DNA from: JALFST01 sp022779285
GTDB taxonomy: Bacteria; Bacillota; Clostridia; Tissierellales; Peptoniphilaceae
NCBI GenBank assembly: GCA_050313895.1
Contig: JBNPMI010000008.1
DNA: 64,000 bases
Direction: 5' to 3' (one strand)
The notes beneath the pieces are model-generated. The model was not told the origin of the DNA. It searched no databases and saw nothing but the letters and a program-made list of their open reading frames with translations. The position numbers and the translations under genes are program-made. Of the stretch, positions 34,474 through 44,714 are shown one piece after another. Each line of letters starts with the position of its first letter. Position 1 is the first letter of the stretch.

Positions 34474-35359
34474 AGCGTTGATAAAACTCTCCGATAAAAT
34501 CCTCAAATACAGGAATCTGGGGATTCGGATTTGTCTTGTGATATACCATATGGATTGTCCGAGTGACGGTTGGATGGAAGGGGATTGCACAGATATCCGG
34601 AATATCATATGAGGATGCTGCCGATTGTGAGAGAAAACCGATCGCCAAATTACTTCGAGCCGTTTGTATTAACGCATCCGCCTGAGAGCTGTATCCTACA
34701 ATATTGAGATCCTCTGACTGATGAAAAAGAGATTGAAATGCTACGAACAGGTTGGATTTCGGCGAGGGAAGCATGAGCGGGCAGGCCTTGAGATCCTCAG
34801 GAGTCAGGAATTCCTTTGATGAAAGCGGATGATTTCTCGATACGATGGCCATCATAGGAGAAGTGTGAACGGGTATGGAGTGCAACGGATCCCGAGAAAT
34901 CTTATTCAGAGTGTGAAAGGTCACAAATGCCAGATCCAATTGTCCGGAATGAATTCTGCGTAAAAGTGCACGAGATCCGTCAATGCTCAGCTGAATGCGG
35001 ATTCCCGGATGAAGGCTTTGAAATTGTTCCATAGCCCGATCTAAATGAATATATCCGAAGGTCCACAGGAACCCTACCTTCAAATTTCCCCTTTCTTCAG
35101 ATCGATGTTGCAGCAGATGATCCCGGCAGCGGCTCCATTCATCCCATAAAAAGCGTGCGTGTTCCAAAAAAACTCTGCCGCTTTCCGTCAAGGAGACATG
35201 ACGCCGGTCACGGAAAAACAATGTCGTGCCCAATTCACACTCGATGGCTTTGATCTGCTGGGATAATGTGGGTTGTGTTATAAACAGCTCATCGGCAGCT
35301 TGTGTGAAATTTTTTGTTCTGGCAAGAACAAGCGCATAATGAATTTGATTAAAAGTCAT
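34472..35359 (-). CDS. LysR-family transcriptional regulator
   Basis: The 295 residues begin with the winged HTH FTQAADELFITQPTLSQQIK and continue as a periplasmic-binding-like effector domain. It is divergent from the FAD oxidoreductase, anion transporter and membrane protein cluster and very likely controls it, as LysR genes commonly do for their neighbours. The effector is unknown; the carboxylate-type transporter suggests an organic anion. Two dyads in the 156-base gap are candidate sites. Confidence 0.93.
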   Translation of the reverse strand: MTFNQIHYALVLARTKNFTQAADELFITQPTLSQQIKAIECELGTTLFFRDRRHVSLTESGRVFLEHARFLWDEWSRCRDHLLQHRSEERGNLKVGFLWTFGYIHLDRAMEQFQSLHPGIRIQLSIDGSRALLRRIHSGQLDLAFVTFHTLNKISRDPLHSIPVHTSPMMAIVSRNHPLSSKEFLTPEDLKACPLMLPSPKSNLFVAFQSLFHQSEDLNIVGYSSQADALIQTARSNLAIGFLSQSAASSYDIPDICAIPFHPTVTRTIHMVYHKTNPNPQIPVFEDFIGEFYQR

Positions 35360-35404
35360 TGCAAATCCTTTCTTGAGGTATGTTTTGGGAAGATCCCGAG
35401 AAAA

Positions 35405-35442
35405 TATAGAAAACTTCTATAATATAGATTAATTATATCTAT
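35405..35442. promoter_or_regulatory. Two inverted repeats in the lysR/oxidoreductase gap
   Basis: TATAGAA-AAC-TTCTATA (35405-35421) is perfect; ATAGAT, seven bases, ATCTAT (35424-35442) follows directly. Both are plausible LysR binding dyads between the divergent genes. Confidence 0.55.
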
Positions 35443-35515
35443 TTCAACAATAAAAGGAAAAGCATTACAATAATGTGGAAAACGATCGCAGAATGACAAC
35501 GGAAAAGGAGTAACA

Positions 35516-36772
35516 ATGCAAGAGGAACGGTATGATATAGCGATTGCCGGTGGAGGAAGCGCCGGAGTGGCGGCTGCTGTTGCGGCGGCTCGTACAGGGA
35601 TGAAAACGATTCTGATTGAGAGGCAATCCGCATTCGGAGGGGCGGCAACCAATGCCTGGGTGAGCGCTTATTGCGGATTTTATACACGAGGAGAGCAACC
35701 GATACAGGTTGTCTTCGGAGTCGGCGAGGAGATTTTGCAAAGGTTGAAAGAGTATGGCGAGGACATCAACTATACGATTTCGCCAAGCACAAAAAATGCC
35801 TCCATTCGTTTTCATCCGGAGATGATCAAGCTGGTGCTGGATGATTTGATTTCGGAATCGGCGGTTACGGCTCGGCTTTTTACCGGTGTGATCGGTGTGA
35901 ACAAAAGGGGAAACCGCATCGAGAGTATCCTGCTCCAGGATGATGAGAAAACCTATCGGGTAAGAGCAAAGGCCTTTATTGACACCACAGGAAACGGCAA
36001 TCTTTTACATATGGCGGGGCTTTCCACCGATTGGGGCAATGAAGCGGGGGAGGTGCAGCAATCCTCTCTTGCCTGCCTGTTGCAAGGCATACCCTCTCAT
36101 GAAATTTCCATGGAGACGCTTACAAAAGCGATCCGGGAGGAAAAGAAAAATTTGAAAACTTCGGAATTTCTTGATAAGGAAAGGGGATTGATTGTCAAGG
36201 TTCCTTCTGATGACTACGGCTTTCTCACGATTCCCAGTGAAACTCTTTCCGATCTTACCGGAGCGGAAAAGACATGTGCCATAATGCGCCTCAGAAAAAA
36301 AGCGAGAGCGTATACGGAGGCTCTTCGAAAGCATGCGGAAGGCTTTGATTCGGCCAGGCTTTTCGCGACGGCGGCGGAGATCGGTATTCGTGAAGCCAGA
36401 CGCATGCATGGCAAGGAGACGGTCACAGGTGAAGATGTGTTACGATCTCAAAAGCGGGAGAATCGAATTGCTAAAGGCGGCTGGCCGGCGGAGATTCATT
36501 ATGAAAAGGGACTCCATTATATTGAGACCGGGGACAATGATTGGTTTGATATCCCCATGGGAGCGCTTATGAGCCGGGATTTGGAGAATGTCTTTGCCGG
36601 CGGGAGAAATATTTCCTGCGATTCGGTGGCGCTCGCATCGCTTCGTGTCATGGGTACAGGGTTTGCCACGGGACAGGCGGCGGGCGTCATCGCCTCGGTT
36701 TATTGCAGAGATCATGAAATCGATGTGAAAAAAGTGCAGCGGATTTTAAATGATCAGGATGCTCGTATATAA
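35516..36772 (+). CDS. FAD-dependent oxidoreductase
   Basis: The 418 residues start with the FAD-binding fold IAIAGGGSAGVAAAVAAART and the follow-on glutamate IERQSAFGG, and have a second FAD segment near the C terminus (NVFAGGRNISCDS...ATGQAAG). This is the FAD_oxidored type related to fumarate reductase-like flavoproteins; the substrate is unknown. It is the first gene of a three-gene cluster with an anion transporter and a YczE-like membrane protein, controlled presumably by the divergent LysR protein. Confidence 0.85.
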   Translation: MQEERYDIAIAGGGSAGVAAAVAAARTGMKTILIERQSAFGGAATNAWVSAYCGFYTRGEQPIQVVFGVGEEILQRLKEYGEDINYTISPSTKNASIRFHPEMIKLVLDDLISESAVTARLFTGVIGVNKRGNRIESILLQDDEKTYRVRAKAFIDTTGNGNLLHMAGLSTDWGNEAGEVQQSSLACLLQGIPSHEISMETLTKAIREEKKNLKTSEFLDKERGLIVKVPSDDYGFLTIPSETLSDLTGAEKTCAIMRLRKKARAYTEALRKHAEGFDSARLFATAAEIGIREARRMHGKETVTGEDVLRSQKRENRIAKGGWPAEIHYEKGLHYIETGDNDWFDIPMGALMSRDLENVFAGGRNISCDSVALASLRVMGTGFATGQAAGVIASVYCRDHEIDVKKVQRILNDQDARI

Positions 36773-36790
36773 TAAAAAGCACAGGAGAAT

Positions 36791-38266
36791 ATGATGAAAA
36801 ACAAACAAAAGAAATCATTGTCCAGATCTCTGTTCATCGGAATCTCATTGGCCTTGCTTTTTTGCGGCCGACTGATTCCGCCGTTCGCAGGACTATCGCA
36901 GTCAGGCATGCAGGTGCTGTCCATCTTTGCGGGCATCCTTCTGCTCTGGCTTGCGGTATCCATCGATTGGCCGTCCATTTTATTGTTGGGAGCATTGGCA
37001 TTTGTTCCGGAGCTTAAGTTTTCGCAGATTCTTGCCGGAGCATATGGCGGCTCCACATTCGTATTTTTGATCTATACCTTTGTTGTTACATATGCGCTTT
37101 CCAAAACAAGCTATATTAAGCGAATCGCTGTATCGTTCATCACATCAAGATTTGCTTCCAGAGGACCGTGGGCATTTATTACATTATATTTTTTCAGCAT
37201 TCTTTTTACCGGAAGCTTTATTTCGCCGACCGTTCTCTTTTTTGTCTATCTGCCGATTTTGGATGAAATCTATGAATTGCTGAATTTGAAACGGGGTGAT
37301 CCATTTGCTGCTCTTTTAATGATGGGAACGGTAATCATGTGTGGAATCTCTTCCGGAATGACGCCCATCGCGCACGTTTTTCCCATTCTTGCACTCAGCG
37401 CCTATCAGACAGCATATGAAACGGCAATCGGATATGGCCCTTATATGGCGATTGCCATCCCTGTAGGTCTGATTACCGCTACGCTTGTGCTTGCCGCCTT
37501 TCGCATGATCCTCAGACCGGATACCTCGGCTTTTGTGAATTTTGATGCATCGAAAATACAGGGTGTCGATGGAAAGACGACACGTTCTGAAAAAACCGTA
37601 TTTTTTATTTTTCTTCTTGTAATTATTCTGTGGGTGGCACCGAGTCTGCTCAAAGGAATTGTGCCGGAGGGAAGCTTTTTATCGGCGCTAAAAGTGATCA
37701 ACTCATTGGGGACCGCCTTTCCTCCTCTGACCGGCCTGGTGCTTTTGTGCATCATTACTGTGGATGGACAGCCTCTGCTGAATTTTTCTGAGGCGATGAG
37801 CAAGGGGGTGTCCTGGTCCTCCGTGATTATGTGCGCCGGCACAACGGCTCTGGGAGCGGCCATCACCAATACGGATATCGGCGTGACTACATGGATTTCC
37901 GGAATTCTGGAGCCGGTGACCTTATCGTTGCCGGTGATTCTCATGGTTTTTGTTTTTACGTTATGGGCAGCGATCCAGACCAACCTCTCTTCCAATATGG
38001 TTACGGCGACGGTTGTTTCCGCTGCGGTATTGACGGTAACGGCTAACATGCCGAATGTGAATGTCGCCGCATTGATTGTCAATGTCGGTATGATGGCCTC
38101 CTATGCCTTTGCGACTCCGCCCGCAATGCCCTGTGTCGCGATTGCGGCATCCAGCGGATGGACCAATACGAAGCAAATGATGATTTACGGATTTTTGGCC
38201 ATGCTGATTTCCGTAGTTGTGGCAACCTTTATCGGATATCCTTTAGGAGGTAAATTCCTTGCATAA
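36791..38266 (+). CDS. SLC13/DASS-type anion transporter
   Basis: The 491 residues have about 12 membrane segments and the family features SPTVLFFVYLPIL and the late hydrophobic N-S-N region (TNLSSNMVTATVV). DASS proteins import dicarboxylates, citrate or sulfate with sodium. It lies 18 bases behind the FAD oxidoreductase gene, so it probably brings in that enzyme's substrate or a related acid. The following gene starts inside its last codons. Confidence 0.88.
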   Translation: MMKNKQKKSLSRSLFIGISLALLFCGRLIPPFAGLSQSGMQVLSIFAGILLLWLAVSIDWPSILLLGALAFVPELKFSQILAGAYGGSTFVFLIYTFVVTYALSKTSYIKRIAVSFITSRFASRGPWAFITLYFFSILFTGSFISPTVLFFVYLPILDEIYELLNLKRGDPFAALLMMGTVIMCGISSGMTPIAHVFPILALSAYQTAYETAIGYGPYMAIAIPVGLITATLVLAAFRMILRPDTSAFVNFDASKIQGVDGKTTRSEKTVFFIFLLVIILWVAPSLLKGIVPEGSFLSALKVINSLGTAFPPLTGLVLLCIITVDGQPLLNFSEAMSKGVSWSSVIMCAGTTALGAAITNTDIGVTTWISGILEPVTLSLPVILMVFVFTLWAAIQTNLSSNMVTATVVSAAVLTVTANMPNVNVAALIVNVGMMASYAFATPPAMPCVAIAASSGWTNTKQMMIYGFLAMLISVVVATFIGYPLGGKFLA

Positions 38267-38948
38267 TAAGAGAAAATTTTCAAAAGAACTGGCGTTCGGA
38301 ATCGCGTTGCTGATGAACAGCTTCGCGGTTTCGTTGCTTGTAAAATCCGACTTCGGAGTCGCCACTTTAAGCTCGCTGCCGCTTGTTCTGCATGAGGCCA
38401 TTCAGCATATTTCCTTTGGTTGGATGAATTTTTTTGTGCAAACGGCTCTGCTTGCTCTTTTAATTTTTATTACGAGACAACCGAAGCCGACCTATCTTGT
38501 GTCCTTTTTGGTCAGTTTTGTTTTCGGAATGATGGTGGACATGTTCGGGGCACAGATGGACTTGTGGAGTTCGATGTGGACATTGCGTATATTCTACTTT
38601 CTTGTGGGATGGATCATGGTCTCATGTGGTGCGGCTCTCTTTATTTTATCGGCGATGCCCTTGATGCCCTTTGACCTTGTTGTCAGAGATCTGTCGGATT
38701 TTACCGGATATCGTGTTCGAACAGTCAGAACCGTTACCGATGTATCCTTTGTCAGTACGGCGCTGCTCATCTCCCTTTTTCGATTACACCGGATCGTAGG
38801 GGTGGGCGTGGGAACGATTTTTATGATGTTTCTGAACGGCTATGGAATTCATTTTTTTATGCAGCTGTGGTGTAAATACTATGATTTTGTAACGATCACA
38901 TCATTCGGAAGGTTTTTGGAGAAAATCGGAACAATACAAAAAAAGTAG
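38259..38948 (+). CDS. YczE/YitT-like membrane protein
   Basis: 229 residues with about five to six membrane helices; the N-terminal helix with FAVSLLVKSDFGVATLSSLP and the central SAMPLMPFDLVVRDLSDF resemble the YczE (DUF6198) group. Function is unknown. TTG 38259 lies eight bases behind AGGAGG and overlaps the transporter stop. It is the last gene of the LysR-linked cluster. Confidence 0.75.
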   Translation: MHNKRKFSKELAFGIALLMNSFAVSLLVKSDFGVATLSSLPLVLHEAIQHISFGWMNFFVQTALLALLIFITRQPKPTYLVSFLVSFVFGMMVDMFGAQMDLWSSMWTLRIFYFLVGWIMVSCGAALFILSAMPLMPFDLVVRDLSDFTGYRVRTVRTVTDVSFVSTALLISLFRLHRIVGVGVGTIFMMFLNGYGIHFFMQLWCKYYDFVTITSFGRFLEKIGTIQKK

Positions 38949-38992
38949 GAATTTTCAAAAGTTGGGCATGTTTCCAAGGACTCGTTTATTAT

Positions 38993-39021
38993 TTGACAAG
39001 AGGAGGGAAGAGGGTTATACT
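38993..39021 (+). promoter_or_regulatory. Promoter of the alcohol dehydrogenase gene
   Basis: TTGACA, 17 bases, TATACT, about 70 bases before the ATG. It is close to consensus, so strong expression is expected unless repressed. Confidence 0.75.
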
Positions 39022-39091
39022 TTTATCGTCAAAAAAATATCAAATCTGAGTTTGATATGCTTGCAACATCTGTGTGTATAAGGAGGAGAAG

Positions 39092-40315
39092 ATGGCACGT
39101 TTTACGCTACCAAGAGATATTTACCATGGCAAGGGATCGTTGGAGATTTTGAAAACCTTCCGGGGAGAGCGCGCAATGATTTGCGTAGGCGGCGGTTCCA
39201 TGAAGCGCTTTGGCTTTCTGGATCGTGCGGAGCAGTATCTGAAGGAAGCGGGATTTACCGTAGAGGTTTTTGAAGGCATTGAGCCGGATCCGTCTGTGGA
39301 AACAGTTATGCGCGGCGCTGATGCAATGCTGGCATTTCAACCGGATTGGATTATCGCAATCGGCGGCGGCTCTCCGATCGACGCGGCAAAGGCGATGTGG
39401 ATCAAGTATGAATATCCGGAAATCACATTCCCGGAAATGACCAAGGTATTCGGATTGCCTCAGCTACGCCGTAAAGCTCATTTTTGTGCGGTTTCATCGA
39501 CGTCCGGAACGGCAACGGAGGTGACCGCCTTTTCCATTATTACAAATAATCAGGAAAGAATTAAATATCCGATCGCCGATTTTGAAATTACCCCCGATGT
39601 GGCGATTGTAGATCCGGAGCTTGCAGAAACCATGCCGAAGAAGCTCGTTGCTCATACGGGAATGGATGCAATCACTCATGCTATAGAAGCGTATGTTTCT
39701 ACCGCCAATTGCGCATATACCGATCCCTTAGCGATTCATGCGATCGAAATGATCATTCGGGACCTCATTCCTTCCTATGAGGGGGATATGGAAGCTCGTG
39801 ATCGCATGCATGATGCGCAGTGTCTTGCGGGAATGGCTTTCTCCAATGCGCTGCTGGGCATTGTACACTCTATGGCACACAAGACGGGTCCCGCCTTTGA
39901 TGACTATGGTGCGCACATCATCCACGGAGCAGCCAATGCGATGTATCTGCCGAAGGTGATTGCCTTCAACGCCAAGGATGAGACTGCGAAAAAACGTTAT
40001 GGCGAGATTGTAAATTACATGGGTATTTGCGAGAAATCCGCTTCCGATGAGGAAAAGGTAGAGGCTTTGATTCAGTATCTGCGTGATATGAATGACAAGC
40101 TCAACATTCCGCATTGCATCCGGCACTATGGAGCAGACAGCTATCCTACAGAGCAGGGCTTTGTTCCGGAAGAGGTTTTTCTGGAGCGTCTCCCGGAGAT
40201 CGCGAAAAATGCAATCGCAGATGCATGTACTCTTTCCAATCCACGAAAGATTTCCCGGGAAGAAATGGAAAAGCTCCTCAAAGCTTGTTACTATGATACA
40301 GAAGTAAATTTCTAA
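39092..40315 (+). CDS. Iron-containing alcohol dehydrogenase
   Basis: 407 residues of the type III alcohol dehydrogenase family: NAD(P) motif AIGGGSPIDAAKAMW, SSTSGTATEVTAFS, the metal region HTGMDAITHAIEAYVS and a later metal histidine in HGAANAMYLP. It resembles the alcohol dehydrogenase half of AdhE and butanol dehydrogenases, so a role in reducing aldehydes to ethanol or butanol is likely. ATG 39092 follows AAGGAGG. It is the last intact chromosomal gene before the mobile region. Confidence 0.92.
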   Translation: MARFTLPRDIYHGKGSLEILKTFRGERAMICVGGGSMKRFGFLDRAEQYLKEAGFTVEVFEGIEPDPSVETVMRGADAMLAFQPDWIIAIGGGSPIDAAKAMWIKYEYPEITFPEMTKVFGLPQLRRKAHFCAVSSTSGTATEVTAFSIITNNQERIKYPIADFEITPDVAIVDPELAETMPKKLVAHTGMDAITHAIEAYVSTANCAYTDPLAIHAIEMIIRDLIPSYEGDMEARDRMHDAQCLAGMAFSNALLGIVHSMAHKTGPAFDDYGAHIIHGAANAMYLPKVIAFNAKDETAKKRYGEIVNYMGICEKSASDEEKVEALIQYLRDMNDKLNIPHCIRHYGADSYPTEQGFVPEEVFLERLPEIAKNAIADACTLSNPRKISREEMEKLLKACYYDTEVNF

Positions 40316-40340
40316 ACCGTAACGAAAAAGGCTTGCCGAA

Positions 40341-41010
40341 TGAACTGACCCCTAAAAGTTAGACCAAAACGCTAACTGAAGGGGGTCAGTTTTGTTATGG
40401 CAAAATATAGTTTTGAATTTAAGCGCATGGTCGTTATGGAATATATAAATGGAAGAGGAGGATATCACTCCCTTGCCCAAAAGTATGATATACCATCAAG
40501 TACCAGAATTTGGGAGTGAGTCGCAAGATATCATCATTTTGGAGAAGATGGTTTTAGAAGGAGCAGACAGAATCAAATCTATACTTTTGAACTCAAGCTT
40601 CATATAGTAGAATTGTATTTATCAAGCGAGCTCTTATACAAGAAACTTGCACTTTAAGTTGGAATGTTTGATCTCGGATACATTGTTCAGTGGGTTACGG
40701 CTTATCGTGCGGTAGATCCTGATGCTCTAAGACTGAAAAAAGAAGGGACGAAAACGAACTATGAACAAAGATAAAATTGTTTGGAAAATTGAGGAAGGCA
40801 ATTCTGACGAGTAAAAGGAAATCCTCAAGCAATTGCGGGAAGAGAACCTCAAGCTTTGGATTGAGAATGCATTTTTAAAAGAAGCGAAGAGGTTGCATTT
40901 AGAGGAGGAAACTCTTCTGAACGAACTGCGAAAATCGTCCGAGGAAAATTCAAATGAAAGGACATTCTCGTGGTAGCTGGTTCTCCAAAACAACATATAT
41001 CGTATTAAAA
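40341..41010 (+). mobile_element. Left part of an IS3-family (IS150-like) element
   Basis: Begins with the end TGAACTGACCCCTAAAAGTT at 40341, typical of this group, and continues with a degenerate orfA and the start of orfB. The matching right end (reverse-complement type) is at 50143-50166, about 9.8 kb away, so the element appears split. Confidence 0.75.
40397..41010 (+). pseudogene. IS150-like transposase, orfA and start of orfB, decayed
   Basis: From ATG 40397 the frame reads MAKYSFEFKRMVVMEYINGR and an HTH (YHSLAQKYDIPSS), then a stop; further recognisable pieces follow in shifted frames (WVARYHHFGEDGFRRS, FELKLHIVELYLS). The orfB start is visible as TAKIVRGKFK, a stop, then KDILVVAGSPK near 40930-40990. 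Several stops and shifts make it inactive. The rest of orfB is at 49.5-50.1 kb. Confidence 0.75.
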
Positions 41011-41334
41011 AATACAATGAAACAATTGCACACTCAGATACTGTTAATAGCGTCAAAAAGCTTTGTGAACAACATAAATAATTGAAAGACGCAATTGTGG
41101 AACACATCAATCGCTTAATCGCTTTTTTAGGTGATTCCTTTTCGGATCATTAAGAAAGTTTTTCAGAATTTGTAAAGAAAACACCTTTATCTTTGCTTGA
41201 AAAAATATATAGGATTTTTTCTGCTCTTTTGATTTTCCAAAAAAACGTAAATTTTTAGCCGTTTATTAACAGCTATATCCATTTTATTTTTACAAAAAAC
41301 AGTAGACTTTTAAATCAATAGGGGACGGAATCAG
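41011..41334. other. AT-rich gap with weak traces of a transposase
   Basis: No gene. A broken reading (KLCEQHK, LKDAIVEHINRLIAFLGD, FVKKTPLSLLEKI) faintly resembles the middle of IS110-type transposases, but I cannot support it further. Confidence 0.3.
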
Positions 41335-41410
41335 CTAATTCATAGAACGGCGTCCATCGCTTTTTTTCGCCTCTTCTTCCATCTTCTCGGTCGTGTTAAC
41401 ATAATAAGAA
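41335..41410 (-). pseudogene. Tyrosine integrase C-terminal tail
   Basis: On the minus strand YYVNTTEKMEEEAKKSDGRR runs to a TAG stop. The wording resembles the tails of Tn916-type integrases. Nothing upstream matches, so only the last 20-odd codons remain. Confidence 0.4.
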
Positions 41411-41489
41411 ATGTCTTATCAACTGAAAATATGTAAGGTATGATTCAGTTGATAAAAGAAAATTCAGACAAAAACTAGTCTTATGCTAA

Positions 41490-42060
41490 AGCGGAGTATA
41501 AAAAACTATTCTTGGTTGCTAAAAAATCTAATGAAGTTTGTATAGTAAATTCTATTTTAGCGGTGCTTATTCACGCAACGGTAAGTGTTATATCCAGTTT
41601 GCAGGAAGCTTTAAAAAACGATCAATGATGAAATCAAGAGACTATCTCTTTTAGATGAAGTTTTATAAAGATATGATGTTTTTCTAAAGTATTCCGGGCG
41701 TTAAAATACAAAACCTATGTTATTTATTAGAATTTAGAGATGTATCCAATTTTGCTAAACCGGAAGAATTAGTAGCTTTCTTTGGCTTGGCTCCAAGTGT
41801 ATCTCAAAAGAGAATACTTGAATTTTGTTATGCAAGCTTTTTTAAAAAAGGAAATAACTGAAAAACCGTATCAAGTTGTAACGTATGCAGTTATGAGAAA
41901 AATAGTTCAAATTATTTTTGCTGTTTTTAGAAATTATTTGAATTAAGAACATCGGAAGAATATCAAAAACTAACTCATGAAAATAGTAAGTTAGCTTTAT
42001 ATTTTTTTAGAAGTATTACCTCCAAAAAATATGAGGTTTATTGCTATGTACATTTTTAGA
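41490..42060 (+). pseudogene. IS110-family transposase remnant
   Basis: Pieces in different frames fit the C-terminal half of an IS110 transposase: VSVISSLQEALK, INDEIKRLSLLDE, then FRDVSNFAKPEELVAFFGLA (41725-41780 region) and YAVMRKIVQIIFAVFRN. Many stops and shifts are present; no intact frame. Confidence 0.65.
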
Positions 42061-42329
42061 TCTTGTAACTGAAAAATATATTTGTAGTTTTAAAAAATTG
42101 ATCTTGACTTTCTTTAGTTGTTCTATGAAGAATAATTAAGACAATAAGCATTAAGATAATATAAGATTTTAGCTATTATAACACAACCATAAAAGTAAAA
42201 ATAAAAAATCAAGAAAAAGTCCAGCGGTAAATAGTCATCCGCACAAAACCTTGCAAAATGAATTGCTTTGAAGAAATGTGAGTATACTAAACAACACTAA
42301 TTACCGGTGGTGAAGAAAGACAGACGAAG

Positions 42330-43570
42330 CAAAAGCTTCTATTTCATCTGTTTTGTTAAGTCACTGATTACATAGTAGAGCATAAACCAGAAGGACAAGT
42401 TTTCTATCAGTTAACACGAGTGCGCGTTTACGTGGAGAACTTTTATGTTCTCTCAATTTGTTTTGAGAAAAGCTATTGTAATCAAGATCATGCAACCTAA
42501 CCTTATTTGCTGCTTGGTAAAAGTAGTACCTAAGAAATTTATTCCCATCTTGAATGAGTAGAGAATAATTCGCTCCAAACTTACCGGACTGGTGTTTTGT
42601 TCAAGCGAGTCCTGCATATTTGGATAAAGCAGCCTCATTCTGAAACCACTAAACATCCCTTATCTTAACGATAAGCTCAGTCACATAAATCGGGCCAGTG
42701 CCGGGTATGGATGTCAAGGTATAAGTGATGGCCGTCATTTGCTTTTTAACATACTTGTCGGTTTTTTAATAGTTGTTTTTCGAAAAATCGAATTGTGTTG
42801 ATTTGCATGGTCATAACCTGTTTTACGGAATCGTTGCCTGTCTTCGGTAGGCGATAGGAGCTTTTAGCTGCTTTTTTCAGCTCTATGGTTAGCTTTTCCA
42901 GTTCTTTGCAGTGGTTTTTGGAGTGTTTAACAAGAAGGTATAGAAGTGTCTCTAATTGACAGTAGGCAATCTCATCTACATTTTCAAAATCCTCAATGCA
43001 TTGCCAAAGGTATCGGAAAAAATAGGCTTTGAACCAGTTTGGAGTTGAGCAAAGGTAGAGAATTTGAGAAAGAGATTTTACAAGTATTGATTTTTCTTTA
43101 TAGTCAAGTCCTTGATGGTCTGAAAGCACCAATAGATCAAGCCCTGTAAGGCTCTAAATACTTGTCTTCCACGACAGATCTTTTCATGCCTATCCGGCCA
43201 AAACGGAGATTGTCAGCGATAACAAAAGTATCCGTGAAATCCGTATTAAGAACATCTGAATTACAGTCATGAAACTTTTTTACCTGCTTGGGATTTAGGA
43301 CAAAGACGTCACTGGGAACTTTCTTGAGCATAGGTGTTTCTCGAATAAACATGGCATGATGATCTCCATAGCGTCTGGTAGCCTTAAGACCAAAACAGAA
43401 ATGTTTATCCTTGCAATCTTGTTTAGCAAGAATTCAGGCAGCATTTCGGTTGTTTCATTCGTAGAATTAGGAAATTCATCACCAAAAATCTCACCTCCGT
43501 TATTATCCATAACGTGAGCCACATTCGCCTGAGAACTCACATCAGTGCCGATGAAAATAGTATCCAACAT
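42330..43570 (-). pseudogene. Second IS110-family transposase remnant
   Basis: Reading leftwards from ATG 43570: TIFIGTDVSSQANVAHVMD is the DEDD-type N terminus; LNTDFTDTFVIADNLRFGRI (43240 region) follows in another frame; a helical middle (42746-43132) and the C-terminal pieces KYAGLAW-like and RALVLTDRKLVLLVYALL-like end near 42340. At least four shifts or stops. It is a different copy from the plus-strand remnant and lies head to tail against it. Confidence 0.7.
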
Positions 43571-43918
43571 GAGCTTTCACCCCCGTTCTGTAAACTAAAA
43601 AGTTGGTTGAAGCAAACACACTGGACACTTATCCATTGACACTCTCGTATCCAAATTCACTCAGCTCAAAAGTTACATGATTCCACTTACGAAAGGAACT
43701 TGAGAGTTGACAAACATCCAGCGGTCCGAAGGGAATCATAAGGTATAGGAGAACTGACTTTTTATAGAAGTCATCCCAAAGATACCTTGAGGAGAACGCA
43801 GAATTTATCTCCACGGCCTTTCTAAAACCATTATTAAGCAGGGCGTTTTAAACGTCAATCTAAGTAGGAAATACCAAAAATCCTGCTCTTAAAACTAATA
43901 TACAAAAGGAGAATGAAG
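43571..43918. other. Intergenic, no gene seen
   Basis: Contains no supported coding region. A 61-codon minus-strand frame (43629-43814) has no ribosome site and no family look. The last 50 bases hold the ribosome site (AAAGGAG) of the recombinase gene. Confidence 0.5.
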
Positions 43919-44518
43919 ATGAAATATGGTTACATTAGAGTATCAACGAAAGAACAAAATATAGATAGACAATTAAGTGCTATTTTGAAACAGGAAATAG
44001 ATATGGAGAAAATCTATATAGATAAGGCAAGTGGAAAAAATTTCAATCGTAATAGGTATAAAAAATTAATCAAAACACTAAAAAAAGAAGATGAATTATA
44101 TATTAAATCAATCGATAGACTTGGTAGAAATTATGATGAAATTATACATGAGTGGAATAAAATTACCAAGGAAATGGAAGTTGATATCGTAGTTCTTGAT
44201 TTTCCACTTTTAGATACAAAAGAAAAGATAGAAAATCTTACCGGTAAATTTATTGCAGATATAGTTTTACAGATATTATCTTATGTCGCACAAATAGAAA
44301 GAGAAAATACACATCAAAGACAGATGGAAGGAATAAAAGAAGCAAAAAAAAGAGGAATAAAATTTGGAAGAAGTAAAAAGGAAATTCCAGAAAAATTTAA
44401 TGAAGTGGCAAAATTATGGAATAAAAAAGAAATCTCATTAAGAAAAGGTGCAAGTTTACTAAATGTGAGTCATACAACATTCTCTAAATGGCTATTAGAA
44501 GGAGGTTACAAAAATTAA
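43919..44518 (+). CDS. Serine recombinase (resolvase/invertase family)
   Basis: 199 residues with the catalytic serine S9 in YGYIRVSTKEQN, the arginine cluster SIDRLGRNYDEI, the long E-helix (ADIVLQILSYVAQIERENTHQRQMEG is the region) and a C-terminal HTH (RKGASLLNVSHTTFSKWL). ATG 43919 is seven bases behind AAAGGAG; ATG 43913 is too close. The gene is intact and very AT-rich, unlike its chromosomal surroundings. It stands directly before a surface-protein gene, and the gap between them has repeat structure, so it may act on that gap. Confidence 0.9.
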   Translation: MKYGYIRVSTKEQNIDRQLSAILKQEIDMEKIYIDKASGKNFNRNRYKKLIKTLKKEDELYIKSIDRLGRNYDEIIHEWNKITKEMEVDIVVLDFPLLDTKEKIENLTGKFIADIVLQILSYVAQIERENTHQRQMEGIKEAKKRGIKFGRSKKEIPEKFNEVAKLWNKKEISLRKGASLLNVSHTTFSKWLLEGGYKN

Positions 44519-44530
44519 AAAAGTCAAAAA

Positions 44531-44676
44531 AAGTAGGCTTTTAATTACAATATTTGCTATAATTAAAAAAAATATGTGAAAAGAAAAGTATGTGATGGTA
44601 GGCTATATTTACAAATTTTCTATGCTTAATTTAATAGTTTTACTATTTAGAACTTTATGTAAAATTAAGCCTACTT
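44531..44676. repeat. Inverted and direct repeats between recombinase and surface-protein genes
   Basis: AAGTAGGCTT (44531-44540) and AAGCCTACTT (44667-44676) are perfect inverted repeats, extendable to 18 bases with four mismatches. A further TAGGCT...TTACAA copy at 44599 repeats the left one in direct orientation. They enclose the promoter-like TGCTATAAT. This could be a resolvase site with several subsites or an invertible promoter segment. Confidence 0.6.
44555..44563 (+). promoter_or_regulatory. Extended -10 of the surface-protein gene
   Basis: TGCTATAAT is a perfect extended -10, about 150 bases before the ATG at 44715, and lies between the inverted repeats. The -35 is weak. Confidence 0.5.
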
Positions 44677-44714
44677 CAAATTACAACAAAATTTTGATAA
44701 GAAAGGAAATTACA

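Noticed and set aside
43629..43814. 61-codon minus-strand frame
   Set aside because: No ribosome site, no family resemblance, located in mobile-element debris.
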